Below are positions 1 to 8,788 of a stretch of DNA of 64,000 bases, piece after piece. How positions within the stretch are numbered: the first letter of the stretch is position 1; the number at the start of each line of letters is the position of its first letter. Source of the stretch: F1-80-MAGs062 sp046345315 (GTDB lineage: Bacteria > Planctomycetota > Planctomycetia > Planctomycetales > Planctomycetaceae); contig JBKDKA010000138.1 of assembly GCA_046345315.1 (NCBI GenBank), positions 1 to 64,000 on the forward strand, read 5' to 3'. The notes under the pieces were generated by a model. The model made no database searches and was not told the origin of the DNA. It saw only the letters and a program-made list of their open reading frames with translations. The position numbers were made by a program, and so were the translations under genes.

Positions 1-696
1 AATCATGCTGCCGCCGGAGATCCTGAATCGTCTCACGACTCCGAAGAATCAGGCTCAGTACTCCCACAGCCACTTCCACCTGTGTCTGCCCGGGCTGCGG
101 CGGCGGACGAAGAGGATCATTCGACAGGCCACGCTGCTCAACATTCGGGACCAACCGGCAACGTCACAATCTTCTCCGATCAGAACCGGAGAAACAGAAC
201 CCTGTCATCGCCTCCAACCTCTGAGGAAATGCCGAACACGTCAGCAAAGCACGGAACAGATGATGCCCATGAATCAGCGGACGGGGCACATCGAAAGTCA
301 GGGTCGGATGCCGGCGGAAAGTCGCTGAAACAGTCTTTTGTGATCGATGGCCCGATTGATCGACTTGGGCTTGCGGACAATCTCTACCTGACAGGCGAAC
401 TTGTACTCGCGCTCGAGATGTATGAGCAGATTGAATCATCCGCAGAATCGCCCGACGAGATCTTCTGGGTCCGTTATCAGGCTGCCTGCTGTCTTCGACG
501 ACTTGGCAGAACAGACGAGGCTCAGGCGGGATACCGTCGTATCGCTGAGGCCCCCGAAGCTGGCTGGCTCCATGAACTTTCGATCTGGTGGCTGGATCGG
601 ATCAACGAACGACTTGTACTGGAAGAAGATCTTCGAAAGCTGAAACAGCTGACACAGGACCTCCGGGAGAACCACAATGTCAACTCGAGCCACTGA
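1..696 (+). CDS. TPR-like protein, 5' end outside window
   Basis: The reading frame is open from the first base of the window, so the gene probably begins upstream; an internal GTG at 82 is not needed as a start. The first ~110 visible residues are polar, Asp/Glu/Ser/Ala-rich and probably disordered. The C-terminal part, from about LADNLYLTGELVLALEMYEQ onward, reads as two or three tetratricopeptide-like helical pairs (LALEMYEQIE, AACCLRRLGRTDEAQAGYRR), ending in a charged helix. The last 20 bases overlap the next gene, so the two are probably translationally coupled. TPR-like scaffolding is an inference from helix pattern; no specific family is recognised. Confidence 0.6.
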   Translation, partial: NHAAAGDPESSHDSEESGSVLPQPLPPVSARAAAADEEDHSTGHAAQHSGPTGNVTIFSDQNRRNRTLSSPPTSEEMPNTSAKHGTDDAHESADGAHRKSGSDAGGKSLKQSFVIDGPIDRLGLADNLYLTGELVLALEMYEQIESSAESPDEIFWVRYQAACCLRRLGRTDEAQAGYRRIAEAPEAGWLHELSIWWLDRINERLVLEEDLRKLKQLTQDLRENHNVNSSH

Positions 697-1114
697 GTCG
701 CGAATGCCGAAGTCTGCAGAGCAGGAGCTTGCGGAAGCAATTCGGCATCAGACGAACGTATTCTCAGCTTCCATCGAGATCATCAATCGAATTCACGATC
801 AGGAAAATCTCGAAGATCCGTCCTCGATGAAGACCATCACCCAGCTGCAACGATCACTCGAACAGGTGACGTCTGCGCAGAGTCGCGTCACGGAGGCGCG
901 TCAACGCACTGAGAAAACAGGACAGAAGCTCTCTCCGATGCTGATCAGGGAACTCGAACAGCATGAAGTGTCGATGAGACATCTGCTCGAGAAGATCGCG
1001 TCCGTGGAACAGCGATTCGAAGCGGCTCGTTCAGCCCTGATCCCGCAGCTCGACGACGAAACCCGCCGTCAGAACATGAGAACAGCGTATCAGCAGTCAC
1101 TTCGAACTGTCTGA
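677..1114 (+). CDS. small coiled-coil protein of unknown function
   Basis: 145 residues, almost entirely predicted helix with heptad-like spacing (for example LQRSLEQVTSAQSRVTEARQ and LLEKIASVEQRFEAARSAL), so a coiled-coil or helical bundle is likely. The ATG lies inside the 3' end of the preceding TPR-like gene, with GGGAGA about six bases upstream as ribosome binding site. That overlap argues the two proteins are made together and may interact. No signal peptide, membrane segment or Cys is visible. The size and helical content resemble small chaperone or export-adaptor proteins such as FlgN, but I cannot support that assignment. Confidence 0.6.
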   Translation: MSTRATESRMPKSAEQELAEAIRHQTNVFSASIEIINRIHDQENLEDPSSMKTITQLQRSLEQVTSAQSRVTEARQRTEKTGQKLSPMLIRELEQHEVSMRHLLEKIASVEQRFEAARSALIPQLDDETRRQNMRTAYQQSLRTV

Positions 1115-1123
1115 CCGATCACA

Positions 1124-1198
1124 TTTTAAAACCGGGAAAGGTACTCTTGCAGTTTCACAAAACACCGCGTCCGTCGGGAGCCAGTCCCGGTTTTGAAA
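1124..1198. repeat. inverted repeat between convergent genes
   Basis: AAAACCGGGA at 1128-1137 is the exact reverse complement of TCCCGGTTTT at 1185-1194. The pairing extends to about 14 bp if one G-U pair is allowed, with a 47-base loop. It lies between the stop of the plus-strand coiled-coil gene and the stop of minus-strand glgB, where a bidirectional terminator would be expected. The long loop and the lack of a clean T-run make that uncertain. Confidence 0.4.
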
Positions 1199-1199
1199 C
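1176..1199 (-). repeat. 3'-end motif, copy 1 (after glgB)
   Basis: The 24-base stretch matches 3451-3474 at 22 of 24 positions, including an identical 15-mer TCCCGGTTTTGAAAC. Both copies sit 5-11 bases past the stop codon of a minus-strand gene (glgB here, the ExeA-like gene at the other copy). The shared placement suggests a common 3'-end element such as a terminator or RNA-processing site rather than chance. The function is not known. Confidence 0.45.
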
Positions 1200-1210
1200 T
1201 ACTTGTACGC

Positions 1211-3145
1211 TTATTCGTCTCCGGAGCCAATCTTCTTATCTGCCAGCATGTCACCCGTAACAACTCGGAACATGCACACGCCAAGTGGTGGCGCAAAGAC
1301 CCGGATGCTGTCTGCGAATCCATGAGAAGGTTCTGGTTTCGAATAGAGTCCGCCCTGATTTCCCGTTCCGGAACCGCCATACCACTTTGAATCGCTGCTG
1401 AAGATTTCTCGATAGAAACCGGCAGCGGGGACTCCGACCTGATAGTTGGCGCGAGGTGTCGGCGTCAGATTGCAGAGAATCAGTATCTGTTCTTTCTGGT
1501 CGACGGACCTTCGGAGAAAGGCCGTGACACAGTTGACGCGATCATCTCCGACAACCCACCGGAAACCTTCAGAAAGACTATCGCCTTCGTGCAGAGCGAC
1601 TTCTTTTCTGTAAAGTCGATTCAGGTCACAGATCAGCCGCCGAATTCCTTCATGTGTCTCGAACGTGCGAAGAATCCAGTCGATTTCGCCGTCGTGATTC
1701 CATTCGGACCACTGAGCGATCTCCATGCCCATGAACTGCAGTTTCTTTCCGGGTGTGACGAACTGCATCGCCAGAAGCAATCGAAGATTGGCAAACTTCT
1801 GCCAGTTGTCTCCCGGCATCTGAGACAACAGTGACCCTTTCCCGTGAACAACTTCGTCATGACTGAGAGGCAGTACGAAATTCTCGGAAAAGGCGTAAAC
1901 ACTTCTGAACGTCAGGTCATTCAGATGAAACTCTCTGTGGACGGGATCACGACGCATGAAACGCAGCGTGTCGTTCATCCATCCCATGTCCCATTTCATC
2001 GTGAATCCGAGTCCTCCTGTGTAAACCGGACGGGAAACTCCCGGCCAGGCGGTGGACTCTTCGGCGATCGTCATGATTCCCGGAAAATCGGCATGCAGCA
2101 TGGAGTTGACACGTCGCAGAAACTCGATCGCTTCAAGGTTTTCACGACCACCGTACTGATTAGGAATCCATTGACCGGAATCTCGGGAATAATCGAGGTA
2201 CAGCATCGAGGCGACCGCGTCGACTCGAAGGCCGTCAATGTGATAGACGTCGCACCAGAACCGAGCACTGGAGGCGAGAAACTCAGAAACTTCTCGTCGC
2301 CCATAATTGAAGATCAGCGTGTTCCAGTCCGGATGATATCCGAGTCGGGGGTCTGCGTGTTCGTAAAGGCAGGTGCCGTCGAACTCACCAAGACCATGAG
2401 CATCGGATGGAAAGTGTCCGGGGACCCAGTCCAGCAGTACGCCGATGCCCATCTGATGCATGTGATCGACGAAATACTGAAAATCCTGCGGTGAGCCGAA
2501 CCGGGACGTCGCAGCGAAATAACCGGTGGTCTGGTATCCCCAGGAACCGTCAAACGGATGTTCCGTGACGGGCATGAGCTGAATGTGCGTGTATCCGGTC
2601 TCCAGAACGTACTCTGCAAGTCGATGAGCGATCTCGCGGTAGTTCAGGAAGATACGGCTGTCTCCCGGACGTTTCCATGAACCGGGATGAACTTCATAAA
2701 TCGAAACAGGTGCACGCAGCCAGTCAGTGCTGTCTCGACGACGCACCCATTCGTCATCATGCCATTCAAAGTCGCGGAGACTCCAGACAATCGAAGCGGT
2801 CTGCGGTCGCATTTCGCAATGAAAGGCGAATGGGTCAGCCTTCTCCAGAAGGTGACCGGAACGAGTCCTGATGGCGTACTTGTAGCGAGTCCCGGGAATA
2901 GCTCCCCGAACCACACCAGACCAGACCCCGGAGTCACTGGAATTCAACCAGTCACGGCCCGGCGTCCAGCCATTTCCATCACTGATGACTGAAACCTCTG
3001 AGGCGTCAGGCGCCCACACAGAGAATCGAACGCCACCGGGTACCAGATGGGCGCCGTGGCTGCGATACAGCGAGTTCGCATCAGCGGGCTGATCAAAGGT
3101 TTCTGTTCGATTCCGCTGTCGCGGGATGATTGTCGTTCCATTCAT
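1211..3145 (-). CDS. glgB: 1,4-alpha-glucan branching enzyme
   Basis: 644 residues, the length of GlgB proteins that lack the extra N-terminal domain. A CBM48-like domain (about 30-120; GGVRFSVWAPDA) is followed by a GH13 barrel. The catalytic nucleophile is D309 in GLRVDAVASM, the acid/base is E362 in MTIAEES, and the transition-state Asp lies in PLSHDEVVHGKGSLL. The GlgB signature SIYEVHPGSWKR and the C-terminal beta domain are also present. It makes alpha-1,6 branches in glycogen in the cytoplasm. No other glycogen gene is in the window, so here it stands alone. The start ATG at 3145 gives a complete N-terminus; only a weak purine-rich stretch precedes it. Confidence 0.95.
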   Translation of the reverse strand: MNGTTIIPRQRNRTETFDQPADANSLYRSHGAHLVPGGVRFSVWAPDASEVSVISDGNGWTPGRDWLNSSDSGVWSGVVRGAIPGTRYKYAIRTRSGHLLEKADPFAFHCEMRPQTASIVWSLRDFEWHDDEWVRRRDSTDWLRAPVSIYEVHPGSWKRPGDSRIFLNYREIAHRLAEYVLETGYTHIQLMPVTEHPFDGSWGYQTTGYFAATSRFGSPQDFQYFVDHMHQMGIGVLLDWVPGHFPSDAHGLGEFDGTCLYEHADPRLGYHPDWNTLIFNYGRREVSEFLASSARFWCDVYHIDGLRVDAVASMLYLDYSRDSGQWIPNQYGGRENLEAIEFLRRVNSMLHADFPGIMTIAEESTAWPGVSRPVYTGGLGFTMKWDMGWMNDTLRFMRRDPVHREFHLNDLTFRSVYAFSENFVLPLSHDEVVHGKGSLLSQMPGDNWQKFANLRLLLAMQFVTPGKKLQFMGMEIAQWSEWNHDGEIDWILRTFETHEGIRRLICDLNRLYRKEVALHEGDSLSEGFRWVVGDDRVNCVTAFLRRSVDQKEQILILCNLTPTPRANYQVGVPAAGFYREIFSSDSKWYGGSGTGNQGGLYSKPEPSHGFADSIRVFAPPLGVCMFRVVTGDMLADKKIGSGDE

Positions 3146-3479
3146 GACGTATAGCGATCTTCCGACGGCAACTGACTGACCGAATGGAGCCTGAAGTCAC
3201 AGCGAATCAGGTGCTCGAACGCTCGTGTCTCCTGACTCGTCTCGAACGGTATCATAGTGTAACGTCTGTTGCTCTGAACCCCAGTTTCCAGTTCATCTTT
3301 CGCAGTGCGTTGTCGGACTGATGACGACATTCTGTTCACCAGGAGCACACATCATCCCGTAATTCGGTGGTGCATGGCACTCAATCGCATTTCAAATCCG
3401 TGACCGGCACCCTTCCAGCTTCGGAATCTGCACGATAACTGCTGCCCGACGGCAGCCGGTCCCGGTTTTGAAACCAGCT
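3146..3479. other. intergenic spacer between glgB and ExeA-like gene
   Basis: About 330 bases with no convincing gene. A 68-codon frame on the minus strand (3142-3348) has no recognisable motif and overlaps the glgB start. The part next to 3480 holds the second copy of the 3'-end motif and a small hairpin; the part next to 3146 must carry the glgB promoter, but no clear -35/-10 pair stands out. Confidence 0.5.
3444..3474 (-). repeat. 3'-end motif, copy 2 (after ExeA-like gene) with small hairpin
   Basis: Bases 3451-3474 repeat the motif found at 1176-1199 (22 of 24 identical). GCTGCC and GGCAGC at 3441-3446 and 3451-3456 form a 6-bp stem with a CGAC loop. On the minus strand the element starts five bases after the TAG stop of the ExeA-like gene. 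No T-run follows the stem, so an intrinsic terminator is possible but not proven. Confidence 0.4.
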
Positions 3480-5810
3480 CTACTGCGATTCACGGCTCCT
3501 TCGAAGCCGACTGAACATCTGCGAAAAAATCAATCCTTCAGCATTCCGCAGTGTATCCTCTTCACTGCGATTCGATTCGGGACCTTTGCTGTTTCCGACC
3601 TCTCGCAAAACAGACTCTTCCGGTGTGAAAGAAGATCCTGATTCATCGGCATTCCGAAAGCGGGCCATATCCGCCTGAATGTCTGCGACGGTCTGAGCAA
3701 GTGGCTGGATATCTTCAAGTAGCCGCGTTTCCGCTCGCAGTAACCCTGCTGATGTTGCCGGCAGAGGAACAGCCAGTGTGTAAAAATGAAGATCGTCCTG
3801 TATCGAATGCGATGAATCGTCATCAGGGTCATGAAGATCAGACCGGAAACCGGACTCTTCGTTGATTTCGTGGTCGGTCTCCGTTCGCATCGCAGCTCCG
3901 GAATGTGCAGCCGGAAACGGGATCGAGACGGGAAGGTCATCATCCGAATTCAGCTGCTTCTCAAGCAACTGACCGTCCTGCCACCCCGGCCCCTGATCCA
4001 GAGATTCAGCGATGCGAACTGCGGCCTGCGAAATTTCATCGTCGGTCACCGCAGTGACTGGAGGCTCATGGATTTCTGTCCCATCGATGGCAGTCAGTTC
4101 GTGACTGGCTGCCGGAAAAGAGATCGCTGGCTCAACAGATGAAAGATGTCGTGGTCGCGTGTGTTCGAACTGCGCCGGCAGCAAATGTCGAGGAGACTGA
4201 ATTGTCAGCCGGAAGAATCCAGGGTCCTCGTTCGAGCTGGATTCTGTCAGGGCCTGAAGTACCTCGTGATCTGCGCAGTCAACGATCCGGACTGGTTCTG
4301 CTCCCCCGGCAATCGTTGAGCTGGAATACACCGGATTTTCAGTCGCGAGGAGATTTCGTGCCATTGACGAAACAAAGGCTGCACTCCCTGAAGGTACGTC
4401 ACGTCCCAGTTCTACCCAGGTGTATCGATCAAAGATCGGTAGTCGCGGGTCAGTCGTCAGTTCGTCGTGTTCCGTGGGTGAGACTGAAAGATCTGCGTAT
4501 CGAAATCTGAAATCGTGGTCGATGTCGCTGTGATCAGTGCTGAGTGGTTCAGCTGACGAAGGTGCCGAAACGGCATTGAACTGCTGAACCTCCTCATACA
4601 GATCATCGCTGACAAGCTCTTCCTTCAGAACACTTTCTGCAGCAGAGGTGTCGCTGGAAACAACTGGTTCCGGAGTCTCCGGAGATCCGAATTCCACAAA
4701 GGCCCTTCCGGAGAATTCTTCCGGGGTCACTGAAGCGTCAACACGTGTCGGAACCAGGATGTGTGTCGGTTGTACTGCATCGGATTCCGGGGCAGTCTGA
4801 TAGCCAACCTCAATCACGGTCTGCGGGTGTCTCTCGCTCCCCACGGTGACCGCATGTTTGCGGAGCATTGCTTGATCGCCCGTTTCCCGATCCCGGTCCC
4901 TCTCATTGGAGTCACCCGGGTCACTGGCTCCGACGTTCCAGTGATAAGGAAGATGTTTCAGTCTCTGCAGTGCAGCAGCGACGCAGGACTCGTCTGCCGG
5001 GATCGCGCCTCTGCCTGCTGCGATGATCAGTGTTTCGTCTGTAAGCAGATGCAGACATCTCGGCGAGCCGTCTGCTGCGAGAAGGATCTGTTCCACGGCA
5101 GTCTGAGTCAGTGTCTTTGCGATACTGCCACCTGCGGATTCGAGCTGAAGTCGCAGGTACTCGCCCGATTCCTTCAGTTTCATGGGCTGGAGAAACACAT
5201 GGCATCGAATCCGATGACTGAAGTCTGAGTACTCCGGTCTGGCAAGCTCTTCTTCAAAAGCCAGGGGGCCACAGACCAGACAGCGCACCAGTGTTCCGAC
5301 CCCGGCAGGTTCTTCGGACAATGATCGCAGTTCATTGAGCACGCTGACTGGCATCATGTGTGCATCATCGATCAGCAGCAGAACCGGCCCCCAGAGTTCA
5401 GATGATCGCTGGAGTCTTTCCGTAACATCCCACCGCGAAACCACAGCCTCGGCTCTGCCCGGCAAAGTTGTTCTGGAACTGCGATCGGAAGAGTCTGATT
5501 TTCCTGCAGGAAGTCCTGCCGCCGCCCAGAGGGTTCTCAGCAGGTCAGGTGAGGTCTGAAGTCCGGCACCGGAACACAGCTCTGCTCGCCCCGATTGAGC
5601 GAGCAGACTCTTCAGATGCCGAAGAAGTGCCGTCTTGCCGGATCCCGGTGGTCCTGTCAGGACTCCGATTCCGAGATCCGTTTTCATCGCGTGCAGCAGT
5701 TGCGGGATCACAGCCGCGGCAGACTCTGAGGCGAAATACACGGAACGGTGATCGGAGTTCTGAAATGGCTGCCGATGAAAACCGAAGTGGGATTCGTACA
5801 TGCAGTGCAC
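3480..5810 (-). CDS. ExeA/GspA-like AAA ATPase with long acidic tail
   Basis: 776 residues. The N-terminal ~280 residues match the ExeA/general secretion pathway A type of AAA ATPase: the start YESHFGFHRQPFQ, Walker A GPPGSGKT at 53-60, and Walker B LLLIDDAH at 144-151. The remaining ~490 residues are acidic and Ser/Pro/Glu-rich, probably disordered, with no peptidoglycan-binding domain that I can recognise. ExeA proteins couple ATP hydrolysis to assembly of envelope machinery; no secretin gene is adjacent here. The first ATG (5810) is followed by a second (5801) that starts exactly at the conserved MYESHFGF, which may be the true start. Cytoplasmic by sequence, since no membrane helix is evident. 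Confidence 0.75.
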   Translation of the reverse strand: MHCMYESHFGFHRQPFQNSDHRSVYFASESAAAVIPQLLHAMKTDLGIGVLTGPPGSGKTALLRHLKSLLAQSGRAELCSGAGLQTSPDLLRTLWAAAGLPAGKSDSSDRSSRTTLPGRAEAVVSRWDVTERLQRSSELWGPVLLLIDDAHMMPVSVLNELRSLSEEPAGVGTLVRCLVCGPLAFEEELARPEYSDFSHRIRCHVFLQPMKLKESGEYLRLQLESAGGSIAKTLTQTAVEQILLAADGSPRCLHLLTDETLIIAAGRGAIPADESCVAAALQRLKHLPYHWNVGASDPGDSNERDRDRETGDQAMLRKHAVTVGSERHPQTVIEVGYQTAPESDAVQPTHILVPTRVDASVTPEEFSGRAFVEFGSPETPEPVVSSDTSAAESVLKEELVSDDLYEEVQQFNAVSAPSSAEPLSTDHSDIDHDFRFRYADLSVSPTEHDELTTDPRLPIFDRYTWVELGRDVPSGSAAFVSSMARNLLATENPVYSSSTIAGGAEPVRIVDCADHEVLQALTESSSNEDPGFFRLTIQSPRHLLPAQFEHTRPRHLSSVEPAISFPAASHELTAIDGTEIHEPPVTAVTDDEISQAAVRIAESLDQGPGWQDGQLLEKQLNSDDDLPVSIPFPAAHSGAAMRTETDHEINEESGFRSDLHDPDDDSSHSIQDDLHFYTLAVPLPATSAGLLRAETRLLEDIQPLAQTVADIQADMARFRNADESGSSFTPEESVLREVGNSKGPESNRSEEDTLRNAEGLIFSQMFSRLRRSRESQ

Positions 5811-6001
5811 CAGTGCGTGAAGGTTTCGGCAACACTGACGATGCAGCGAGTTGCCGTTTCAGCTCCGAAGAAACAGGGAGCAGTGAAACCGGCAGATTCT
5901 GCCGATTTCATTTTCAGACACATGCCCCCGTGTCATCATCGAACGGTGCTAACCGATTTCTTTAATACAACCGCAATCGGCGACAATCTCGCAGTGATTT
6001 C

Positions 6002-7390
6002 TCAAAGAATGCCGATCGCTCGAACGATGGCGTCTTCGTCGTTGGCAACGACCACCGGAGAGTTTGCGTGCGGCATTCGGCTGACTCCCGCCGGAATCAG
6101 CTTCTTCGCATGAAGTTCAGGATTGCCTGAGTGATACGCAACCGTCAGGTCCGGGTCTTTCAACTGATGACCAGTGAGAATGCAGGCCACTCGATCTCCG
6201 GCTCCGATAATGCCCTCTTTTCGCAGAAGCTGGACTCCCGCGACCGTGGCACCGCTCGCCGGCTCACAACCAAATCCAGCAGCTGCAATCAATGCTCGTG
6301 AATCAATGATTTCCTGATCAGAAACACTTCGCACAACTCCCTGACAAACCTGAATCGCTCTCAGCGCTTTCTCCAGATTCACCGGACGATTGATCTCGAT
6401 TGCACTCGCCAGCGTGCTGGCCCGCTGCCCCTCACGGTCCATCACGGTATAGAAATCCCGGATTGTGGAGTCCGCCGGTCGGCCGTCGTTCCAGACCAGA
6501 CCGTCCTGATTCACCAGGCGATCCAGTGTGTCGGCACCCTGAGCATTGATGATGGCCAGTCGCGGGACTTTCTGAATCAACCCCAGCTCTTTCAGTTCCA
6601 GAAAGGCTTTTCCGAAAGCACTGCTGTTCCCGAGATTGCCCCCCGGGACGACAATCCAGTCAGGAACTTCCCATCCGAAGCCCTCCAGAACGCGGTACAT
6701 GATGGTCTTCTGACCTTCAAGTCGGAACGGGTTCACGCTGTTGCAGAGGTAGATGGGATACTTTGCACAGATGTCGCGAACACGAGCAAGAGCGTCGTCA
6801 AAATCTCCCTGAATCTGAATTGTTCGAGCCCCATAATCCAGAGCCTGTGACAGCTTGCCGTAGGCAATCTTCCCGCTTCCGACAAACACGAGACAGCGAA
6901 AGTGTCCGGTGACTCCGGCATAGATGGCCAGTGATGCGCTGGTGTTCCCGGTGGATGCGCAGGCTGTCATCTTTGCTCCCACCATCCTCGCGTGGGTCGA
7001 AGCAGCCGTCATGCCGTTGTCTTTGAAACTCCCCGACGGATTCAGCCCTTCGTACTGAAGATGGATCGTGCCGGGCTTCATGCCGCAGATCGCAGCAATC
7101 CGATCGTTGCGCTGCAGCAGAGTCTGGCCTTCACCGATGGTGACAATCTGATCTTCGGGAGCAAATGACAGGAGTTCACGAAAACGCCAGACACCACTGA
7201 AATCCAGCGGTTGCAGGCGATTCGACCACCGTCGCTGAAACTCCGCGAGTGTCTTCGGGACGGGAACTCGGTTCCAGTCGTATCGAATATCCAGAAGGCC
7301 GCCGCACTGAGTACAGGATGTCAGCGTCTGACCGACGTCGAAGGTGGCCTGACAATCGGGGCGAATACACTGTTGAAAAGCAGTGGTCAT
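6002..7390 (-). CDS. thrC: threonine synthase
   Basis: 462 residues. The N-terminus has a zinc-ribbon-like pair of CxnC motifs (C8, C13, C26, C29), as in one class of bacterial threonine synthases. The PLP-binding lysine is K123 in NPSGSFKDNGMTAA, followed by the phosphate-cradle TGNTSASLA and the Gly-rich VVPGGNLGNSSAF. It converts O-phosphohomoserine to threonine. The gene follows the citrate-synthase-like gene after only 55 bases on the same strand, so the two may be cotranscribed, but no other threonine pathway gene is near. The family is shared with cysteate synthase; the LNPSGSFKDNG context fits threonine synthase best. Confidence 0.9.
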   Translation of the reverse strand: MTTAFQQCIRPDCQATFDVGQTLTSCTQCGGLLDIRYDWNRVPVPKTLAEFQRRWSNRLQPLDFSGVWRFRELLSFAPEDQIVTIGEGQTLLQRNDRIAAICGMKPGTIHLQYEGLNPSGSFKDNGMTAASTHARMVGAKMTACASTGNTSASLAIYAGVTGHFRCLVFVGSGKIAYGKLSQALDYGARTIQIQGDFDDALARVRDICAKYPIYLCNSVNPFRLEGQKTIMYRVLEGFGWEVPDWIVVPGGNLGNSSAFGKAFLELKELGLIQKVPRLAIINAQGADTLDRLVNQDGLVWNDGRPADSTIRDFYTVMDREGQRASTLASAIEINRPVNLEKALRAIQVCQGVVRSVSDQEIIDSRALIAAAGFGCEPASGATVAGVQLLRKEGIIGAGDRVACILTGHQLKDPDLTVAYHSGNPELHAKKLIPAGVSRMPHANSPVVVANDEDAIVRAIGIL

Positions 7391-7440
7391 GATGAATATT
7401 GCAGGGCGTTAGAGATTCGAGGCAAAGCAGCAGAAATGAA

Positions 7441-7462
7441 CTCGGTCAGTTCTCAGACCGAG
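7441..7462. terminator. hairpin spanning the stop codon of the citrate-synthase-like gene
   Basis: CTCGGTC (7441-7447) and GACCGAG (7456-7462) form a perfect 7-bp stem with an 8-base loop. The TGA of the minus-strand gene (7446-7448) lies at the stem-loop junction. No T-run follows on the minus strand, so this could be an RNA 3'-end stabiliser or attenuator before thrC rather than a classical terminator. Confidence 0.35.
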
Positions 7463-8672
7463 CTCCGTAGCGTAAGACCGGCAACAGGGAAATGCCAGTA
7501 TTTTGCTGCTCAATTGCCTGTGCTGCCCAACCGACAAGCCGAGCCATCCCGATCACGAGAGACTGCCGTTCCGAGGGAATTTCCAGCAGCGTCATCGCTC
7601 TTGCTGCCAGCCAGTCGATCGTTGGCTCGAGCTGCTGCTCTGCCATGATCTTCTCAAGTCGGCATGCGGAGGCTTCGATCCGAATCCGATCAATACTTCC
7701 AAGCAGACTCCGACACGTCTCCCGAAGGATGGCCGGACGCGGGTCTGCTTCCGGCTCACCAAAACCGAATGGCATCGAACGGTTTTCGCGACTTTTCCAC
7801 CAGGTTTCCGCAGATGAAGGCCCTGAAAATCCCTGAAGCAGTTCACTGACCCACTGAAAGGGGTCATTCTTCAGCTGAGAGACAAACAGAGTGGATGCCG
7901 ACTGAAGCGATGCCAGAATATGATTCACGGTGCTCGCCGCAAACCTTGCTGCGAAACACGCCGGACGCATTTCAGTCAGGCATTCACAGATCATCACCAC
8001 ATTGATTGCAGCGTCTTCCGCCGGTGACGGGACGGCTCCGTTGTCACGAAGAAGATAGAGAAGTCGACCTGCCCAGGAAATTCCGTTCAGGTCTAACTCC
8101 GAATCATCGCGTCTGCTGCTGCCGGAAGCCGGAAGGCCGGAGGCTATCATCACCGGCAGTTGAGCAAGCAGTCGCCAGACGCGAAGTCGTGTTGCGTCTC
8201 GGCACTGATCATGAGGCACCGGGTCGAAAAATGACAGGAGTGAGATACTGAGCGGAAGCAGATCGAGGGGGCGAGTGCCGAGCGGTATGCGTTCCAGCAT
8301 CTCTGCCATTCCCGCATCAATCACGGCGGAATCCGACACGATGGCCTGCATGTCGGCAGTGTGCTCACCGTCCGGAAGGGCTCCGTTCATCAGCAGCCAT
8401 GCAACCTCATCGAACGACTGCTCTTCCGTCAGCTGCTCCACTGGGTGCCCACAGTACTGGACACCCTCGCTCTCAAAGGAAATCAGGTCTGTGGAACTGC
8501 AGGCAATACCCGCAAGTCCGTGACCCGGAAGAGGGTCTGTCTGCCGGATATCCCGAACGAGACGTTTGAGCCCTTCCGTCAGGTACAAGTCCGGCTGCCG
8601 CTGTCGCTCCATTCGAATCGAATCCTTTCTCGGGTTCCTTCCCATGACCTGAACGGAGAAACCTTCGTTCAA
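7446..8672 (-). CDS. citrate-synthase homologue lacking catalytic histidines
   Basis: 408 residues with the overall citrate synthase pattern: GLAGIACSSTDLISFESEG (51-69) for the usual N-terminal beta segment, FDEVAWLLMNGALP (87-100), FAARFAAST (240-248) for the helix after the active site, and IDWLAARAMTLLEIP near the C-terminus. The signature residues are gone: the usual HADHELNAST reads ICECLTEMRPAC (catalytic His replaced by T233), GPLHGG is replaced by ASTLFVSQL, and GFGHRVY reads GFGEPEA (His to E306). Only the active-site Asp (D353) remains. It is therefore probably not a citrate synthase and may be a pseudoenzyme with a structural or regulatory role. It lies between a Fae-like gene and thrC. 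Confidence 0.75.
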   Translation of the reverse strand: MNEGFSVQVMGRNPRKDSIRMERQRQPDLYLTEGLKRLVRDIRQTDPLPGHGLAGIACSSTDLISFESEGVQYCGHPVEQLTEEQSFDEVAWLLMNGALPDGEHTADMQAIVSDSAVIDAGMAEMLERIPLGTRPLDLLPLSISLLSFFDPVPHDQCRDATRLRVWRLLAQLPVMIASGLPASGSSRRDDSELDLNGISWAGRLLYLLRDNGAVPSPAEDAAINVVMICECLTEMRPACFAARFAASTVNHILASLQSASTLFVSQLKNDPFQWVSELLQGFSGPSSAETWWKSRENRSMPFGFGEPEADPRPAILRETCRSLLGSIDRIRIEASACRLEKIMAEQQLEPTIDWLAARAMTLLEIPSERQSLVIGMARLVGWAAQAIEQQNTGISLLPVLRYGARSEN

Positions 8673-8788
8673 GGCCGTTGCCGCTGCAGCAGAATGACAA
8701 GACGCCGCAACTGCACAGACCAGCAGGCAGGATCATGCACAATGATCGCTGTAATTTCCACTCAGTAAACTGTCCGTCCGTTCACATC

